A DNA stretch of 33,732 bases, from positions 1 through 33,732 of the forward strand of contig NZ_MWLO01000070.1 of NCBI RefSeq assembly GCF_002198735.1, given 5' to 3'. The notes below the pieces were generated by a model. The model did not search any database, was not told the origin of the DNA, and saw nothing but the letters and a program-made list of their open reading frames with translations. Positions 13,673-22,177 of the stretch are shown piece by piece. Position numbers and translations under genes: made by a program. Each line of letters opens with the position of its first letter. Position 1 is the stretch's first letter. The DNA is from Ideonella sp. A 288. Lineage in GTDB: Bacteria > Pseudomonadota > Gammaproteobacteria > Burkholderiales > Burkholderiaceae_C.

Positions 13673-15297
13673 CGGCTGCCGTGATGACGGCCGCCGTGCC
13701 ATTGCCGCCCATCGCGTCGCTGCTGCCGGGCGGGCATGAGATCGTGCTGCCGATCGTGCTGCCGCTGGTGGCCGGCGCGCTGCTGCTGCTGCTGGAGCAG
13801 CGCGCCTCGCGCTGGGTACCGGTGCTGTCGGCCGCCGCGGTGGCCGGCCTGGTGGCGCTGGCCATGCAACTGGTGGCGCAGGCCGACCACGGCGCCGTGC
13901 AGCCTTACCTGGTGGGCAACTGGGCGGCGCCCTACGGCATCACGCTGGCGCTGGACCGGCTCTCGGCCCTGATGCTGCTCGTCACCGCCCTGGTGGCCGC
14001 CGCGGCGCTGACCTTCGCGCTGGCGGGCGACGACCGCCGGCACGAGACCCCATCGCGCCACTTCCATGCGCTGTTCCAGTTCCAGTTGATGGGCCTGAAC
14101 GGCGCCTTCCTGACGGCCGACCTGTTCAACCTGTTCGTGTTCTTCGAGGTGCTGCTGGCCGCCAGCTACGGCCTGCTGCTGCACGGCGCCGGGCGCCAGC
14201 GCCTGAAGGCGGGCGTGCACTACGTGGTGTTCAACCTGGCGGGCTCGGCGCTGTTCCTGGTGGCGGTGAGCCTGCTGTATGCCGTGGCGGGCACGCTGAA
14301 CATGGCCGACCTGGCCAACAAGCTGCCGCTGCTGGCCGCAGAGAACCAGCGCCTGGCCCAGGCGGCCCTGCTGATGCTGCTGGTGGTGTTCGCGGTGAAG
14401 GCGGCGCTGCTGCCGCTGTACTTCTGGCTGCCCGACACCTATGCCAGTGCCAGCGCGCCGACCGCGGCCCTGTTCGCGGTGCTGACGAAGGTGGGCGTGT
14501 ACGCCATCGTGCGGGCGACGACGTTGTTCGTGCCCGCCGGCCTGGTCACCGGTGAGTCGCCCCTGCTGACAGCGCTGGCGCTGGCCACCCTGGTGCTGGC
14601 GGCGCTCGGCACCTTGGCGGCGGCGCACCTGCGCACCCTGGTGGCCTACCTGGTGGTGGCCTCGGCCGGCACGCTGCTGCTGGCCGTGGGCCTGGGCAGC
14701 GAGCGCGGCCTGGCCGCGGGCCTGTTCTACCTGGTGCCCAGCACGCTGGTGGCCTGCGCCTGGTTCCTGCTGGCCGACCGCATCGCTGCGGCGCGAGGCG
14801 GCACCGACCTGCTGCTGCCGGGTCTGCGGCCGGCGGCCTGGGCGCCCTTGGGCACCGGTTTCTTCATCGCCGCGGTGGCCGTGGCCGGGGTGCCGCCGCT
14901 GGCCGCCTTCATGGGCAAGGCGCTGCTGCTGCAGGCGGCCGGCAACACGCCCTGGGCCGGCGAAGTGGTGGCTGGCGTGCTGGCGTCGAGCCTGATGGTG
15001 ATGGTGGCACTGGCGCGCGCGGGCAGCGCGCTGTTCTGGGAAAGTGGCGGCGCGCCACCGCCCGGCGTGCCGGACAGGGTGACGCGGCCGGGCCTGGCGC
15101 AGGCCGCCACCGGCGGCGCGCTGGCGATGGTGGTGCTGTGCGCGGTGGCCGCCGGCCCGATCGCGGCCTACACCGCCGCCACTGCCGCGCAGCTGTTCGC
15201 GCGCCAGGGCTATGTGCAGGCCGTGCTCGGCGCCCGCCCGGTGCCGGCGGCGATCGACGTGCGGCGCGAAATGCGCGAGCGCGGGGTTTCGAAGTGA
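13669..15297 (+). CDS. mrpD: Mrp antiporter subunit D
   Basis: 542 residues, a NuoM/NuoN-like MrpD. The proton-pumping motifs are visible: FNLFVFFEVLLAASYGLLLH with its membrane Glu, then LLMLLVVFAVKAALLPLYFW with the membrane Lys followed by LPDTYASASAPTAALFAVLT. MrpD works with MrpA as an ion-translocating core of the complex in the inner membrane. The N-terminus (MTAAVMTAAVPLPPIASLLP) has a second in-frame ATG six codons in, so the start could be 13669 or slightly later; 13669 overlaps the mrpC stop as ATGA and is favoured. The stop overlaps the mrpE start. Confidence 0.95.
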   Translation: MTAAVMTAAVPLPPIASLLPGGHEIVLPIVLPLVAGALLLLLEQRASRWVPVLSAAAVAGLVALAMQLVAQADHGAVQPYLVGNWAAPYGITLALDRLSALMLLVTALVAAAALTFALAGDDRRHETPSRHFHALFQFQLMGLNGAFLTADLFNLFVFFEVLLAASYGLLLHGAGRQRLKAGVHYVVFNLAGSALFLVAVSLLYAVAGTLNMADLANKLPLLAAENQRLAQAALLMLLVVFAVKAALLPLYFWLPDTYASASAPTAALFAVLTKVGVYAIVRATTLFVPAGLVTGESPLLTALALATLVLAALGTLAAAHLRTLVAYLVVASAGTLLLAVGLGSERGLAAGLFYLVPSTLVACAWFLLADRIAAARGGTDLLLPGLRPAAWAPLGTGFFIAAVAVAGVPPLAAFMGKALLLQAAGNTPWAGEVVAGVLASSLMVMVALARAGSALFWESGGAPPPGVPDRVTRPGLAQAATGGALAMVVLCAVAAGPIAAYTAATAAQLFARQGYVQAVLGARPVPAAIDVRREMRERGVSK

Positions 15298-15797
15298 GCG
15301 CCGTGCGCCGCCTGCTGCCATCGCCGATCTCCAGCGTGGCGCTGCTGATCGCCTGGCTGATGCTCAACGAATCGGCCTCGGCCGGCCAGTGGCTGCTGGG
15401 CGCGCTGCTGGCGCTGGTGATCCCGTGGCTGCTGGCCCCGCTGCGGCCCGAGCGTTCGCCGATTCGCTCGTGGACCGCGCTGGCCCGGCTGGTCGGCGTG
15501 GTGCTGTGGGACATCGTGCGCAGCAACGTCGACGTGGCGCGCCGCGTGCTCGGCCGCGACGCCGCCATCCAGCCACGCTTCGTGTGGGTGCCGATCGACC
15601 TGACAGACCCGCTGGCCATCGTGCTGCTGGCCGGCATCGTCACCACCACGCCGGGCACGATATCGGCTGAACTGAGCGACGACCACCGCTGGCTGCTGGT
15701 GCATGCGCTGCATGCGCCGGACGATGCGGCCGCCGAGGCGATCGTCGCCGACATCAAGGCGCGCTACGAGGCGCCGCTCTCGGAGGTGTTCGGATGA
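15294..15797 (+). CDS. mrpE: Mrp antiporter subunit E
   Basis: 167 residues, MrpE/MnhE family. It opens with two membrane helices (PISSVALLIAWLMLNESASA, then WLLGALLALVIPWLLAP) and the diagnostic LVGVVLWDIVRSNVDVARRV segment. VWVPIDLTDPLAIVLLAGIV, TTTPGTISAELSDD and the soluble tail WLLVHALHAPDDAAAEAIVA follow. The start is a GTG at 15294 overlapping the mrpD stop as GTGA; the ATG-less overlap fits the tight spacing of the whole operon. The protein may shape the membrane edge of the complex; it is required for full activity in studied Mrp systems. Confidence 0.93.
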   Translation: MSAVRRLLPSPISSVALLIAWLMLNESASAGQWLLGALLALVIPWLLAPLRPERSPIRSWTALARLVGVVLWDIVRSNVDVARRVLGRDAAIQPRFVWVPIDLTDPLAIVLLAGIVTTTPGTISAELSDDHRWLLVHALHAPDDAAAEAIVADIKARYEAPLSEVFG

Positions 15798-16066
15798 TGC
15801 TGGCCACTGTGCTGCCCTGGGTCGTGGGGGCGTTGACGCTGGCGCTGGCCCTGGCGGCCTGGCGCCTGCTGCGCGGCCCCGACCTGCCCGACCGGATCCT
15901 GGCGCTGGACACGCTCTACATCAATGCGCTGGCGCTGCTGGTGGCGCTGGGCCTGAGCTTCGGCCACAAGCACTACTTCGAGGTGGCCCTGCTGATCGGC
16001 CTGCTGGGCTTCATCGGCACGGTGGTGCTGGCCAAGTACCTGCTGCGCGGCGACATCACCGAATGA
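15794..16066 (+). CDS. mrpF: Mrp antiporter subunit F
   Basis: 90 residues, MrpF/MnhF family with three membrane helices. The core signature is LLRGPDLPDRILALDTLYIN, in which the Asp-Arg-Ile-Leu-Ala-Leu-Asp stretch is typical of the family. It is followed by HKHYFEVALLIGLLGFIGTV and AKYLLRGDITE. The ATG at 15794 overlaps the mrpE stop; a second ATG directly follows at 15797, so the exact start may differ by one codon. Subunit of the inner-membrane antiporter complex. Confidence 0.93.
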   Translation: MMLATVLPWVVGALTLALALAAWRLLRGPDLPDRILALDTLYINALALLVALGLSFGHKHYFEVALLIGLLGFIGTVVLAKYLLRGDITE

Positions 16067-16076
16067 GGGCCCACCG

Positions 16077-16436
16077 ATGACGCAAGAGCTTCCCCTGTGG
16101 GCCGATGCACTGGCCTCCGTGCTGCTGGTGGTGGGCGCTGCCTTCGCCCTGGTCGGGGCCATCGGCCTGGCGCGGCTGTCGGACTTCTTCAAGCGCCTGC
16201 ACGGTCCGAGCAAGGCCACCACCTTGGGGGTCGGCTGCGTGCTGCTGGCGTCGGCGCTGGTGGCCGCGCTGACCGGCAAGCCCAGCTTGCACGAGGGGCT
16301 GATCACCGTGTTCCTGTTCCTCACGGCGCCGGTGTCGGCCCACCTGCTGGTGCAGCTGGCCCTGAAGCTGACGCCCGGCCTGCGCCCTGCCAGGCCCGAC
16401 GAGCAACGCACGCGCGCCGACCCACCCCCCGGCTGA
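16077..16436 (+). CDS. mrpG: Mrp antiporter subunit G
   Basis: 119 residues, MrpG/MnhG/PhaG family. Three membrane helices: LASVLLVVGAAFALVGAIGL, then LGVGCVLLASALVAALTG, then LITVFLFLTAPVSAHLLVQL. The motif RLSDFFKRLHGPSKATTLGV is the conserved RxxDxxxRxHAxxxxxTxG element between helices 1 and 2, and FLTAPVSAHL is also characteristic. It is the last gene of the mrp operon, 10 bases after mrpF. The C-terminus is polar and Pro-rich. Convergent with terC. Confidence 0.93.
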   Translation: MTQELPLWADALASVLLVVGAAFALVGAIGLARLSDFFKRLHGPSKATTLGVGCVLLASALVAALTGKPSLHEGLITVFLFLTAPVSAHLLVQLALKLTPGLRPARPDEQRTRADPPPG

Positions 16437-16437
16437 G

Positions 16438-16453
16438 TGCGCCGGACGGCGCA
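16438..16453. terminator. Possible terminator hairpin after mrpG
   Basis: TGCGCC (16438-16443) and GGCGCA (16448-16453) pair around a GGAC loop directly after the mrpG stop, in the 55-bp gap to the convergent terC. There is no T-run; only the stem and position support it. Confidence 0.35.
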
Positions 16454-16491
16454 GGGGTCGACTCACGACCACCGTGCCGGGCGGCAGGTTC

Positions 16492-17502
16492 CTAGGCACG
16501 CTCTTCCTGCTTCTTGGAACCGAACGGATAGGCGCCGCCAGAGGTGCCCTTGGGCGGGATCTTGAGCGACAGGATCATCGTCACGGCCAGCGTGACCGCG
16601 GTGAAGCCGAGCGAGAACGCCACGGGAATCTTGTAGACGTCGATCAGCAGCATCTTGGCGCCGATGAACACCAGAACGATGGCCAGACCGTAGCTGAGCA
16701 GGTGGAACCGCTCGTGCATGTTGGCCAGCAGGAAGTACATCGCGCGCAGCCCGAGGATCGCGAACACGTTGGAGGTGAGCACGATGAAGGGGTCGGTGGT
16801 GATGGCGAAGATGGCCGGGATCGAGTCGACCGCGAACACGATGTCGACGATGCCGATGAGCAGGATCACCACCAGCAGCGGCGTGGCCATCTTGACGCCG
16901 CCCACCAGGGTGAAGAACTTCTCGCCGTCGTAGTTTGGCGCGATCTTGAAGCGGCCGCGGATCCACTTGAGGGCGGGGTTGTTGTCCAGATCCGGCTCCT
17001 GGCCGGCGGCCCACCACATCTTGATCCCGGTGAACAGCAGGAAGGCGCCGAACACGTACAGGATCCAGTGGAACTGCGCGATCAGCCAGGCACCCACCAG
17101 GATCATCGCCGCGCGCAGCACCAGCGCGCCCAGGATGCCGATCATGAGCACGCGCTTCTGGAATTCCGCCGGCACCGCGAAGTAGGTGAACAGCATCAGG
17201 AACACGAAGATGTTGTCGACCGCCAGCGCCTTCTCGATCAGGTAGCCCGTCAGGAATTCCAGCGACTTGGCATTGGCCAGCGAGCGTGCTCCTTCGTCCG
17301 TGCCGGTGCCACCGAGGTGCCACCACATCCAGCCCATGAAGACGAAGGACACGCCGACCCAGACGAGCGACCAGATGGCGGCTTCACGGGTGCTGACGCG
17401 GTGAGCCCCCTGCTTGCTCATGGCGAAGAAGTCGACCAGCAGCGCCACCAGCACGAACGCCGCGAACAGAGACCACATGAGTGGAGAACCAATGGATTGC
17501 AT
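16492..17502 (-). CDS. TerC/Alx family integral membrane protein
   Basis: 336 residues, the normal size for the longer TerC/Alx form. About nine membrane helices. The two conserved acidic helices are present: EKALAVDNIFVFLMLFTYFA and GIVDIVFAVDSIPAIFAITT, where the Asp residues are the family's proposed metal-binding sites. E. coli Alx and related TerC proteins export Mn2+ or help metallate exported proteins, and others confer tellurite resistance. The ATG at 17502 has an AAAGG site 6-7 bases upstream. The TerB-like gene ends 32 bases before it on the same strand, so the pair is probably one transcript. I saw no yybP-ykoY or PRE-type riboswitch in the short leader. Confidence 0.93.
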   Translation of the reverse strand: MQSIGSPLMWSLFAAFVLVALLVDFFAMSKQGAHRVSTREAAIWSLVWVGVSFVFMGWMWWHLGGTGTDEGARSLANAKSLEFLTGYLIEKALAVDNIFVFLMLFTYFAVPAEFQKRVLMIGILGALVLRAAMILVGAWLIAQFHWILYVFGAFLLFTGIKMWWAAGQEPDLDNNPALKWIRGRFKIAPNYDGEKFFTLVGGVKMATPLLVVILLIGIVDIVFAVDSIPAIFAITTDPFIVLTSNVFAILGLRAMYFLLANMHERFHLLSYGLAIVLVFIGAKMLLIDVYKIPVAFSLGFTAVTLAVTMILSLKIPPKGTSGGAYPFGSKKQEERA

Positions 17503-17534
17503 GACCGCCTTTGAAGTGAGTTGCAGTGATTCAG

Positions 17535-17951
17535 TCAGTGTCGGGACGACGAGCGAAACGTCTCGTACTCCAGGCCCCAGTGCTCGGCGGCAGCGACGAG
17601 CACGAGCGACTCGCCTTCGTCGATGCGGTCATCGACCTCGGCCAGTTCCACGCACAGGCGCAGCAGCTTCAGCCGCAGCGGGGGGTCTTGCACCTCGCCC
17701 ATCAGGTCGGCCAGGGTTCGCTCGTCCACTGGGCAGGCGTCGGCCCACTTCAGCTGGTGGCTCGACAGCAGGTCTTCGCAGAAGGTGTCGAGCAGCGCGT
17801 GCAGTTCCTGCCGCGCCAGACCCAGTTGCTCGTGCACGGACAGGCGGTCGAGCCACTCGATCTCGACGTCGCCGATGTCGCCGTCGGCGACCACGGTGAG
17901 GGCGACGATGCGGGCTGCGGCCTGCGGGCTGTTCGTGGGATAGCGGCGCAT
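17535..17951 (-). CDS. TerB-like tellurite-resistance domain protein
   Basis: 138 residues, all-helical, cytoplasmic. The TerB pattern is visible: AAARIVALTVVADGDIGDVE at the N-terminus with an acidic pair after the helix, and LKLLRLCVELAEVDDRIDEG then ESLVLVAAAEHWGL at the C-terminus. The repeated D-G-D/D-D-R-I-D-E clusters are the sites at which TerB-type folds hold metal. The ATG at 17951 begins MRRYPTNSPQAAARIV. It lies upstream of terC with 32 bp between, as TerB and TerC domains are often linked in stress and metal-handling modules. A specific tellurite role is not shown. Confidence 0.82.
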   Translation of the reverse strand: MRRYPTNSPQAAARIVALTVVADGDIGDVEIEWLDRLSVHEQLGLARQELHALLDTFCEDLLSSHQLKWADACPVDERTLADLMGEVQDPPLRLKLLRLCVELAEVDDRIDEGESLVLVAAAEHWGLEYETFRSSSRH

Positions 17952-18069
17952 GATGGGGCTCCTCGAGGGCTGTCGGCGCGCGATTCATGCCGTCGAGTCC
18001 TGCGGTCGGTCGGGTCGGCTGTCGTGATCGACGGCGCGTTGCCGCATGCGGCGGGCGTCGTGGATCTCG

Positions 18070-18096
18070 TTCGAATGGCGAATGGCAGTATTCGAA
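18070..18096. repeat. Inverted repeat TTCGAAT / ATTCGAA
   Basis: Perfect 7-bp arms at 18070-18076 and 18090-18096 with a 13-base spacer, about 120 bp upstream of the terB start. It could be an operator for terB-terC or a chance dyad; nothing else decides. Confidence 0.4.
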
Positions 18097-18170
18097 TCGC
18101 TGGGCCGGCCTGCAAGAAGCAGTCTTTCGAGAACGAACACATCGGAAAAACCTGAATGTGGGTCGAGGCT

Positions 18171-18212
18171 TCGGCCCCGGACTCGGCCCCGGACTCGGCC
18201 CCGGACTCGGCC
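18171..18212. repeat. 12-bp tandem repeat, 3.5 copies
   Basis: TCGGCCCCGGAC is repeated exactly three times (18171-18182, 18183-18194, 18195-18206), followed by half a unit (TCGGCC, to 18212). The unit is a multiple of three, so any frame through it stays open, which creates false ORFs on both strands. Confidence 0.9.
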
Positions 18213-18321
18213 TTTTGGCGGCTGAGACCGGCTCGAACGGCTGCACGCGAGCCGCCCGCGCACGTCATCCACAGCCGCATCACCCCATGCCCGACGCCCG
18301 AACCGCGAATGCCGTCCGCCT

Positions 18322-18440
18322 GGACTTCAGGACCTGCCCGGTGCAGCCGGCGAAGAGGCCGATCTCGAGGGCATGGCCGTCGCAGACGGCTCGATCTGGG
18401 TGCCCCGCTCGCCTGGCCTGAAGCGCCAGAACGCCAGGCC
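18322..18440 (+). pseudogene. Fossil of a DUF3616-like gene
   Basis: Read in the frame of the ATG at 18373, the DNA gives GLQDLPGAAGEEADLEGMAV then ADGSIWVPRSPGLKRQN. This resembles the conserved DLPGxxxDExDIEGLAxxxGxLWVVGSHSLKRK core of DUF3616 proteins. Upstream in another frame, NAVRLDF may be a further piece. There is no complete gene: the full-length family is a few hundred residues and the flanks do not continue the similarity. I read it as a decayed remnant. The family assignment is from memory of the motif. Confidence 0.45.
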
Positions 18441-18513
18441 GGTGCGCCATCGAGCCGTCGGGCTCGGCGTCACCTTGCGCACCGTCGGCCCGACCCGGCC
18501 GGGGACCCCGGTG

Positions 18514-19227
18514 CTACGGCTGCGCCTGGCCGTGCGGAGGGGTGTCGGCCTTGCCGCCTACCACCGCGGTGCGCGCGAGCAGCAGCCAGACCAGCGCCCA
18601 GCCGAACCCGTAGGCCCATCCTGCCAACACGTCGGTTGCCCAGTGCACGCCCAGCGCGACGCGGCTCAGCCCGACCAGCAGGGTCATGAACGCGGCCACC
18701 GACAGGATGTACGTGCGTTCGATCCCGCGGCTGCGGGTGCTGGCCAGCAGCGTGCCCAGCGTCAGGAAGACGATGGCCGACATGCCGGCGTGCCCACTGG
18801 GAAAGCTCATGCCCGGCGTCACGATTTCCGCGAAGGCGGCGCTCGGTCGCAGCCGGGCGAAGCCCTCCTTCAGCAGGCCGATGCCCAACGCGCCCATGAC
18901 GACGGCGACGGCGACCAGCCCCGCCATCCTGCGGGCCGACGTCAGGGCCAGGTAGCCGACGGTGATGGTCGTGCACAGCGTCATGACGACCGTGCTGCCA
19001 AGTCCGCTGAGATCGCGCAGGATCGAGGCTGCCCAGGGATGGCCGCCGCGCAGCGACTGCATGGCGCGCACGATGAACATGTCGAAGGCTCGCGTTTCGC
19101 CTTCTGCCATCTCGTTGCCGAGCTGCACGAAGACCCACGCCGAGAGCGCGGCCGCCAGCCCGACCAGCAAGCTCTGGGACAGCGACCAAACCCGGTGTCG
19201 CCGGCTCGCCGCCGTCAGGACTTGCAT
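18514..19227 (-). CDS. PAP2 superfamily phosphatase
   Basis: 237 residues with five or six membrane helices. The three acid-phosphatase motifs are complete: KEGFARLRP (K120, R127, P128), SFPSGHA (PSGH 143-146) and SRVALGVHWATD (S188, R189, H195, D199). H146 and H195 would be the catalytic pair. Such proteins dephosphorylate lipid phosphates in the inner membrane, for example undecaprenyl-diphosphate or phosphatidylglycerol-phosphate; the substrate is not shown. The ATG at 19227 lies 4 bases after the P-type ATPase stop, so the two are probably co-transcribed. The hydrophilic tail (KADTPPHGQAQP) is short. Confidence 0.93.
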   Translation of the reverse strand: MQVLTAASRRHRVWSLSQSLLVGLAAALSAWVFVQLGNEMAEGETRAFDMFIVRAMQSLRGGHPWAASILRDLSGLGSTVVMTLCTTITVGYLALTSARRMAGLVAVAVVMGALGIGLLKEGFARLRPSAAFAEIVTPGMSFPSGHAGMSAIVFLTLGTLLASTRSRGIERTYILSVAAFMTLLVGLSRVALGVHWATDVLAGWAYGFGWALVWLLLARTAVVGGKADTPPHGQAQP

Positions 19228-19231
19228 GCAC

Positions 19232-22177
19232 TCATGGGCCGGTCGGTGCGGGCGCCTGCCGGGCTCGGCGTCGGCGCAAGAGCTTTCGCCCTTCGCTGAA
19301 CCAGAGCACCCCGCTGGCCATTGCCACGCACACGCCCCACTGGCCCGCCGACAGCGGCACGGTGCCGAAGGCGAGGTTGAGGAAGGGCAGGTGCACGACG
19401 GCCCCTTGCAGGGCAGCCGACAGCGCCACCGCCGCCCACAGCCAGCGGTTCGAGAAGGCCGCGTGGAACGCCGATGCGCTTGCCGATCGGGCGTTGAAGC
19501 AGTTGAACAGCTGCGTCAGCACCAGCACCGTGAAGGCGGCGGTGCGGGCCAACTCCAGGCTGTGCGGGCCGGCGCCCAGCCAGCGGTCCACGGGTTCGAT
19601 CAGCCCGCCGGGCAGGAACAAGTCCAGCGTCAGCAGGGTCAGCACCGCCATCACGACGCCGACCTCTAGCACGCCCAGCCCCATGCGCGCGTCGACGATG
19701 CGTTGGCTTCGCGGGCGCGGCTTGCGGGCCATGACGTCGTCGGCGATCGGGTCCACCCCCATGGCCAGCGCGGGCCCGGTGTCGGTGATCAGGTTGATCC
19801 ACAGGATCTGCGTGGCCAGCAGCGGCAGCACCACCGCACCGCCCGATCCGGTGGCCGTGGCCTTCAGGCCGATGACGCCGGCCCCCACCACGCCGGCGAA
19901 CACCGTCAGCACCTCGGCCAGGTTCGACGACAGCAGGTAGCGCAGGAACTTGCGGATGTTGTCGAGCACGCCACGTCCCTCGCGCACGGCCAGCACGATG
20001 GTGGCGAAGTGGTCGTCGGCCAGGATCATGCGGGCCGCTTCCTTGGTCACCTCGGTGCCGGCCACGCCCATCGCCACGCCGATGTCGGCGGCCTTCAGCG
20101 CGGGGGCATCGTTGACGCCGTCGCCCGTCATCGCCACCACGTGGCCGCTGCCCTGCAGTGCGCGCACGATGCGCAGCTTGTGCCGGGGCGCCACGCGGGC
20201 GAACACCGAGGTCTGCTGCGCGGCGGCGGCAAAGGCGGCGTCGTCGCCGAGCTTGTCGAGCTCGAGACCCGTGAGCACCGGCGACCCAGCACTGGCCTCG
20301 GTGATGGCGATGCCGAGATCGGCCGCGATGCGCACCGCGGTGCGCGGGTGGTCGCCGGTGATCATGATCACGCGGATGCCGGCCTGGCGGGCCTGGGCGA
20401 TGGCCACGGCGGCCTCTTCGCGCGGCGGGTCGATGAGGCCCACGGTGCCGAGGTACTCCAGCCCTCGCTCGAGCCCGGCCGCCGCAGAGGCATCGGCGGG
20501 TATGCGTGCGCCAGGCGGCAGCGTGCGGCGCGCCACGGCCAGCGTGCGCAGCGCGTCGTCGGTCATGGCCGCCACGCCGGCCACCACCTGCGAATGCATG
20601 GCGGCATCCAGCGCCACCGTGGCCTCGCCCCGCCGGGCGTGGGTGCAATGGGCCAGCAGCACATCGGGCGCGCCCTTGGTCAGCAGCACGTGCGCGTCGC
20701 CGTCCGCATGGTCCACCACGAGCACCGACATCATCTTGCGCTGCGAGGTGAAGGGGATCTCGCCGATGCGCTCGAAGCGGTCCTTCCACTCGGGCGTCGG
20801 CTGGCCTGCGGCCGCCTTGCCCAGCGTGCCGAGCTTGCGTTCGGCGACCAGGAACGCGGCTTCGGTGGGGTCGCCCTGGATGCCCCAGGTTCCGCTGTCG
20901 TCCTGTTGCAGCTGGGCGTTGCCGGCCAGGCTGCCGCCCTGCAACACCGCCTGCAACTCCAGCTGCAGCGGGCCTGCGGCGAGTGCGGCGCCCGCCGTCT
21001 CGGCACGCCCCTCGGGCGCATACCCCACGCCGGTGAGGTCGCTGCGGCCCGAGGCGGTCATCACCCGCTGCACCGTCATCTCGCCGCGCGTCAGCGTGCC
21101 GGTCTTGTCCGACGCGATGACCGAGGCCGAGCCGAGCGTCTCCACCGAGGCCAGCTTCTTGACGATGGCGTGGTGGTGCGCCATGCGGCGCACGCCCATC
21201 GCCAGCACCACCGACAGGATCGCCGGCAGGCCCTCGGGCACGGCGGCCACGGCCAGCGAGACCCCCAGCAGCAGCACCGTGACGACATCGGCCACGCCCT
21301 GGATGTCCGAGGTGAGCAGGATGGTGGCCACGACGACCGCGGCGATCAGCAGCGCCGCGATGCCCAGCACCTTGCCCAGGTGCGCAACCTCCCGCTGCAG
21401 CGGTGTCGGCGCGTCGGGCGTGGTGTCCAGCAGCGTGGCGATGCCGCCCATCTCGGTGTGCATGCCGGTGGCGGTGACGATGGCGTGCCCTGTGCCCTGT
21501 GCGACGGCCGTGCCCTTGAAGACCATGTTCAGCCGGTCGCCCAGCGCCGCAGGCCCGGACAGCTGTGCCGCGTCCTTCAGCACCGCCTCGCTCTCGCCTG
21601 TCAAAGGGGCCTCCAGCAGCTTCAACGCAGCGGCCTGCACCAGGCGCGCATCGGCGCCCACGGCGTCGCCTTCGGCGAGCACCAACAGGTCGCCCACGAC
21701 CAGTTCGGCGCTGGGCACGCGGGCCAAGGCGCCGTCGCGCAGCACGGCCGAGGTGGCGGTGGTCATCTTCGCCAGCGCTGCCACCGCCTGCGCCGCCTTG
21801 GCCTCCTGCAACCAGCCCAGCACGGCGTTCAGCACCACCACGCAGACGATGACGATGGCATCCAGCGGCCAGCCCGCCACGCCCGGTTGGCCCCGGCCTT
21901 CGAACCACCAGGCGGCCAGGGCCACGGCCGCGGCGGCACCCAGCAGGTAGACCAAGGGGTCCTGCAACTGCGCCAGCGCACGGCGCCAGGCGCGCACCGG
22001 GGGCAGCGCCCGCAGTTCGTTGGGGCCGTCGGTCTGCAGCCGCCTGGCTGCTTCGTCAGCGCTCAGGCCACGATCCAGATCGGTGTCGAGCGAAAGGGCC
22101 AGGTCGGTGGCGTCGATCAGCGACGGATCGCCCGGCAGCGTGGCTTGCCGCGCGTCCACAGGTGCGTTGGCGTGCAC
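19232..22177 (-). CDS. P2-type cation-transporting ATPase (Ca2+-like)
   Basis: 981 residues. All P-type ATPase landmarks are present: actuator LTGES (192-196), phosphorylation site DKTGTLT (D357), a KGAPD segment in the nucleotide domain, and the hinge TGDGVNDAPALKAADIGVAM. Membrane site residues match SERCA-type site II: VAAVPEGLPA in M4 (314-319), SSNLAEVLTVF in M5, and LWINLITDTGPALAMG with Asn and Asp in M6. This suggests Ca2+ export, though Na+/K+/Mn2+ P2 pumps look alike. The N-terminal cation-ATPase domain (LSADEAARRLQTDGPNELRA) is complete. The only available start in frame near the domain is GTG at 22177 (or GTG at 22159), and no clear ribosome site was seen. Followed by the PAP2 gene. 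Confidence 0.92.
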   Translation of the reverse strand: MHANAPVDARQATLPGDPSLIDATDLALSLDTDLDRGLSADEAARRLQTDGPNELRALPPVRAWRRALAQLQDPLVYLLGAAAAVALAAWWFEGRGQPGVAGWPLDAIVIVCVVVLNAVLGWLQEAKAAQAVAALAKMTTATSAVLRDGALARVPSAELVVGDLLVLAEGDAVGADARLVQAAALKLLEAPLTGESEAVLKDAAQLSGPAALGDRLNMVFKGTAVAQGTGHAIVTATGMHTEMGGIATLLDTTPDAPTPLQREVAHLGKVLGIAALLIAAVVVATILLTSDIQGVADVVTVLLLGVSLAVAAVPEGLPAILSVVLAMGVRRMAHHHAIVKKLASVETLGSASVIASDKTGTLTRGEMTVQRVMTASGRSDLTGVGYAPEGRAETAGAALAAGPLQLELQAVLQGGSLAGNAQLQQDDSGTWGIQGDPTEAAFLVAERKLGTLGKAAAGQPTPEWKDRFERIGEIPFTSQRKMMSVLVVDHADGDAHVLLTKGAPDVLLAHCTHARRGEATVALDAAMHSQVVAGVAAMTDDALRTLAVARRTLPPGARIPADASAAAGLERGLEYLGTVGLIDPPREEAAVAIAQARQAGIRVIMITGDHPRTAVRIAADLGIAITEASAGSPVLTGLELDKLGDDAAFAAAAQQTSVFARVAPRHKLRIVRALQGSGHVVAMTGDGVNDAPALKAADIGVAMGVAGTEVTKEAARMILADDHFATIVLAVREGRGVLDNIRKFLRYLLSSNLAEVLTVFAGVVGAGVIGLKATATGSGGAVVLPLLATQILWINLITDTGPALAMGVDPIADDVMARKPRPRSQRIVDARMGLGVLEVGVVMAVLTLLTLDLFLPGGLIEPVDRWLGAGPHSLELARTAAFTVLVLTQLFNCFNARSASASAFHAAFSNRWLWAAVALSAALQGAVVHLPFLNLAFGTVPLSAGQWGVCVAMASGVLWFSEGRKLLRRRRARQAPAPTGP

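Larger units (their letters stand above)
17952..18513. other. Gene-poor region with repeat and gene fossil
   Basis: 562 bp between the TerB-like start and the PAP2 stop. Open frames here look like shadows. It holds a TTCGAAT-N13-ATTCGAA dyad (18070-18096), a 12-bp tandem repeat (18171-18212) and a coding-like fragment that resembles DUF3616 (about 18322-18440). The promoter of terB-terC should lie in its left part, but I cannot name the boxes. Confidence 0.6.

Noticed and set aside
16492-17534. Possible Mn2+ or pH-sensing riboswitch before terC
   Set aside because: Only 32 bp separate the TerB-like stop and the terC start, with no room for a yybP-ykoY or alx-type leader.
18156-18689. 177-residue plus-strand frame through the 12-bp repeat
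   Set aside because: The repeat unit is a multiple of three and keeps frames open artificially; the rest overlaps the PAP2 gene end and has no family features.
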